Origin: CAIWHR01 sp963717695
GTDB taxonomy: Bacteria; Pseudomonadota; Gammaproteobacteria; Burkholderiales; Casimicrobiaceae
Reading direction: 5' to 3'
NCBI GenBank assembly: GCA_963717695.1
Contig: CAVQWR010000003.1
Location: forward strand, 124,001 to 188,000
Length of the DNA: 64,000 bases
Made by a program: the position numbers and the translations under genes. Position 1 is the stretch's first letter. Every line of letters begins with the position of its first letter. The notes beneath the pieces were generated by a model, which saw only the letters and a list, made by a program, of their open reading frames with translations, had not been told where the DNA came from and searched no databases. Below are positions 62,071 through 64,000 of the stretch, piece by piece.

Positions 62071-62664
62071 ATGCTGAAACGCCTCATCACCGCCGCCGCC
62101 GTCGCACTGGCCGCGACGTTCGCCATTCCGGCGCTTGCCGCCAATCCGCAGGTGCAGTTCGACACGACCGCCGGCAGCTTCAAGGTCGAGCTCTATCCCG
62201 ACGCCGCGCCGAAGTCGGTCGCCAACTTCCTCGACTACGTGAAGTCGAAGCACTACGACGGCACGCAGTTCCACCGCGTGATCCCGGGCTTCATGATCCA
62301 GGGCGGCGGCTTCACCGCCGACTTCATGCAGAAGCCGACCAAGCCGCCGGTCGTCAACGAGGCCGAGCAGTCGAGCAAGGCCGGTCTCCTCAACGTGCCG
62401 GGCACACTCGCGATGGCGCGCACCAGCGATCCCAACTCGGCGACGGCGCAGTTCTTCATCAACGTCGCGGACAACAAGTTCCTCAACTTCCGCTCGCCGG
62501 ATCCGGCCGGCATCGGCTACACCGTATTCGGCAAGGTCGTCTCCGGCATGGACGTCGTCGACAAGATCGCCAAGGCGCCCACCGGCGCGGGCGGCCCGTT
62601 CCCCAAGGACGTCCCCGCGACGCCCGTCATCATCACCAAGGCCTTCGTCGTCGAGACGAAGTGA
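62071..62664 (+). CDS. ppiA: Periplasmic peptidyl-prolyl cis-trans isomerase (cyclophilin)
   Basis: A 197-residue cyclophilin with a signal peptide (MLKRLITAAAVALAATFAIP..ALA). Family sites: HYDGTQFHRVIPGFMIQGG, MARTSDPNSATAQFFINV and YTVFGKVVSGMDVV. It speeds proline isomerisation in the periplasm. AAGGAG lies about eight bases before ATG 62071. Confidence 0.95.
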   Translation: MLKRLITAAAVALAATFAIPALAANPQVQFDTTAGSFKVELYPDAAPKSVANFLDYVKSKHYDGTQFHRVIPGFMIQGGGFTADFMQKPTKPPVVNEAEQSSKAGLLNVPGTLAMARTSDPNSATAQFFINVADNKFLNFRSPDPAGIGYTVFGKVVSGMDVVDKIAKAPTGAGGPFPKDVPATPVIITKAFVVETK

Positions 62665-62672
62665 GCACCGAC

Positions 62673-63173
62673 ATGGTCATCCTGCACACGAACCACGGCG
62701 ACATCACGCTGGAGCTCGACGCCGAGAACGCGCCCGCGACGGTCGCCAATTTCCTCCAGTACGTCCGCGACGGGCACTACGACAACACGATCTTTCATCG
62801 CGTGATCGACGGCTTCATGGTGCAGGGCGGCGGCATGGAGCCCGGGATGAAGCAGAAGCCCACCCGCGCGACCATCGCCAACGAGGCCGGCAACGGCCTC
62901 AAGAACAGGAAGTACACGGTGGCGATGGCGCGCACGTCGGAGCCGCATTCGGCGTCGTCGCAGTTCTTCATCAACGTCGCCGACAACGACTTCCTCGACT
63001 ACAAGGGGCCGAGCCCGCAGGGCTGGGGCTACTGCGTGTTCGGCAAGGTCGTCGCCGGGCAGGACGTCGTCGACCGGATCAAGGGCGTGCCGACCGGCAA
63101 CGCGGGCATGCACCAGAACGTCCCGCGCGACGACGTCGTGCTCACGCGGGCCGAGGAAACCAAGGCGGCGTGA
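62673..63173 (+). CDS. ppiB: Cytoplasmic peptidyl-prolyl cis-trans isomerase (cyclophilin)
   Basis: A 166-residue cyclophilin without leader (MVILHTNHGDITLEL), matching the start of E. coli PpiB. Sites: YDNTIFHRVIDGFMVQGGGM, MARTSEPHSASSQFFINVA, WGYCVFGKVVAGQDVV. A GTG at 62661 overlapping the ppiA stop would add four residues; the homologous start favours ATG 62673. Together with ppiA it is a tandem duplicate pair, one exported and one not. Confidence 0.95.
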   Translation: MVILHTNHGDITLELDAENAPATVANFLQYVRDGHYDNTIFHRVIDGFMVQGGGMEPGMKQKPTRATIANEAGNGLKNRKYTVAMARTSEPHSASSQFFINVADNDFLDYKGPSPQGWGYCVFGKVVAGQDVVDRIKGVPTGNAGMHQNVPRDDVVLTRAEETKAA

Positions 63174-63267
63174 TGCAAGCCGCCGCGCGATGGCGCCGGT
63201 GCCCGCCGCCGATCTCGATGGCGACGGCACCCCGGCGCGCGCACGGAACGCCCGCGTCGCGGCTGCG

Positions 63268-63999
63268 ATGAAGCCGACGCTCTTCGTCTCGGATCTCCAT
63301 CTCTCGACGAAGCGCCCGGCGCAGCTTGCCGCGTTCCACCGCTTCTGCGCCGGCCCCGCACGCGCTGCGGGCGAGCTCTACATCCTCGGCGACCTCTTCG
63401 ACAGCTGGATCGGCGACGACGAGCTGCAAGAGCCGATGGTGGCCGGCGTCGCGAAGTCTCTCGCCGACGTTGCGGCGACCGGCGTGAAGATCGGCCTCAT
63501 CATCGGCAATCGCGACTTCCTGATGCGCGAGCGCTTTGCCGCCGCGGCCGGCGCGACGCTGCTGCCGGAGCAGCAGGTCGTCGACATCGGCGGTGTGCCG
63601 ACCTTGATCATGCACGGCGACGAGCTCTGCACGTCGGACGTCGGCTATCAGCGCTGGCGCAGGATCGCGCACAACCGGCGCTGGCAGAACGGGTTTCTCG
63701 CGCTGCCCTTCGCGTTTCGCCAGTCGTTCGCCAGGTGGCTTCGCGGCAAGAGCAAGGCCACGGTCGCGCGGAAGTCCAACTCGATCATGGACGTCGAGAC
63801 TGCCGCCGTCGAAGCGGCGTTTCGCCGGGCCGGCGTGTCCCGCATCGTTCACGGCCACACGCACCGGCCCGCGAGGCACCACAGCATCGTCGACGGCCGC
63901 GACTGCGAGCGCTTCGTGCTCGCCGACTGGTACGACCGCGGCAGCTACCTGCAGTTCGACGCCGCTGGCGGGCACACGCACGACGTTCCCGTCGCGTAG
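63268..63999 (+). CDS. lpxH: UDP-2,3-diacylglucosamine diphosphatase
   Basis: A 243-residue metallophosphoesterase of lipid A synthesis; it cleaves UDP-2,3-diacylglucosamine to lipid X at the inner membrane. Metal sites: FVSDLHLS, ILGDLFDSWIGDDE, IIGNRDFL, MHGDELC and HGHTHRPARH. The presence of lpxH marks a Gram-negative with lipid A, and the ppiA-ppiB-lpxH order is common in Betaproteobacteria. Complete at the very end of the window. Confidence 0.96.
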   Translation: MKPTLFVSDLHLSTKRPAQLAAFHRFCAGPARAAGELYILGDLFDSWIGDDELQEPMVAGVAKSLADVAATGVKIGLIIGNRDFLMRERFAAAAGATLLPEQQVVDIGGVPTLIMHGDELCTSDVGYQRWRRIAHNRRWQNGFLALPFAFRQSFARWLRGKSKATVARKSNSIMDVETAAVEAAFRRAGVSRIVHGHTHRPARHHSIVDGRDCERFVLADWYDRGSYLQFDAAGGHTHDVPVA

Positions 64000-64000
64000 C

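Overview
The window is GC-rich DNA with dense, mostly tightly spaced genes. It looks like a chromosomal segment of a betaproteobacterium: ppiA-ppiB-lpxH run together, there is a DUF4124 protein, clsB is paired with an endonuclease/exonuclease/phosphatase gene, and codon third positions are almost all G or C. The genus cannot be told from this sequence alone. No IS element, integrase, phage gene, CRISPR array or rRNA was found.

Layout. 1-7.9 kb: 3' end of recN, then on the minus strand msrB with a small secreted protein, a PBP7-type endopeptidase, an Atm1-type ABC exporter, clsB with its phosphatase-fold partner, and gdhA. 8.3-19.2 kb: a potassium-uptake operon on the plus strand, made of several micro-ORFs, kdpF-A-B-C-D-E and kup, with kup overlapping kdpE. 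19.3-21.3 kb: an NADPH-dependent FMN reductase and a TrpB2-type synthase. 21.6-27.7 kb: three consecutive secreted proteins sharing one C-terminal module that ends in two dockerin-like calcium loops. One is short, one carries a cohesin-like domain plus an array of 82-residue InlB-like repeats, and one is a seven-blade propeller. This trio is the most novel part of the window. 27.9-28.2 kb: tRNA-His and tRNA-Arg. 28.5-31.6 kb: a small membrane protein, a PKHD-type dioxygenase and a first sulfatase. 32-39.4 kb: an acyl-CoA dehydrogenase / MmgE-PrpD / methyltransferase operon facing two acyl-CoA synthetase genes. 39.7-43.4 kb: a patatin lipoprotein, a small secreted protein, a GST and an FkbM methyltransferase. 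43.6-53.1 kb: two large paralogous periplasmic arylsulfatases flanking an ATP-grasp gene, a DUF4124 gene and a DUF3300-DUF2950 pair. 53.5-64 kb: tRNA-Pro, copA-copZ, DUF962, threonine aldolase, lysS, prfB with its programmed frameshift, nudC, a TPR protein, ppiA, ppiB and lpxH.

Sequence quality. At least eighteen places need a change of reading frame to join clearly homologous halves of one gene; ten of them lie in kdpABCD. Wherever the expected codons could be reconstructed, the cause is nearly always a single extra base, and conserved motifs survive on both sides. This favours sequencing or assembly error over decay, but real loss of Kdp cannot be excluded from sequence alone. Outside 0.9-16.4 kb only the repeat gene near 24.8 kb and the patatin gene near 41.04 kb are affected. 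The prfB frame change is genuine recoding.

How the genes work together. The potassium block combines a high-affinity P-type pump, its sensor and regulator, and a Kup carrier in one transcription unit. The sulfatases, secreted modular proteins, patatin lipoprotein, glutathione and copper genes suggest a free-living bacterium that scavenges sulfate esters and macromolecules outside the cytoplasm. The prfB-lysS-ltaE-DUF962-copA-copZ line and nudC-TPR-ppiA-ppiB-lpxH are ordinary housekeeping clusters.
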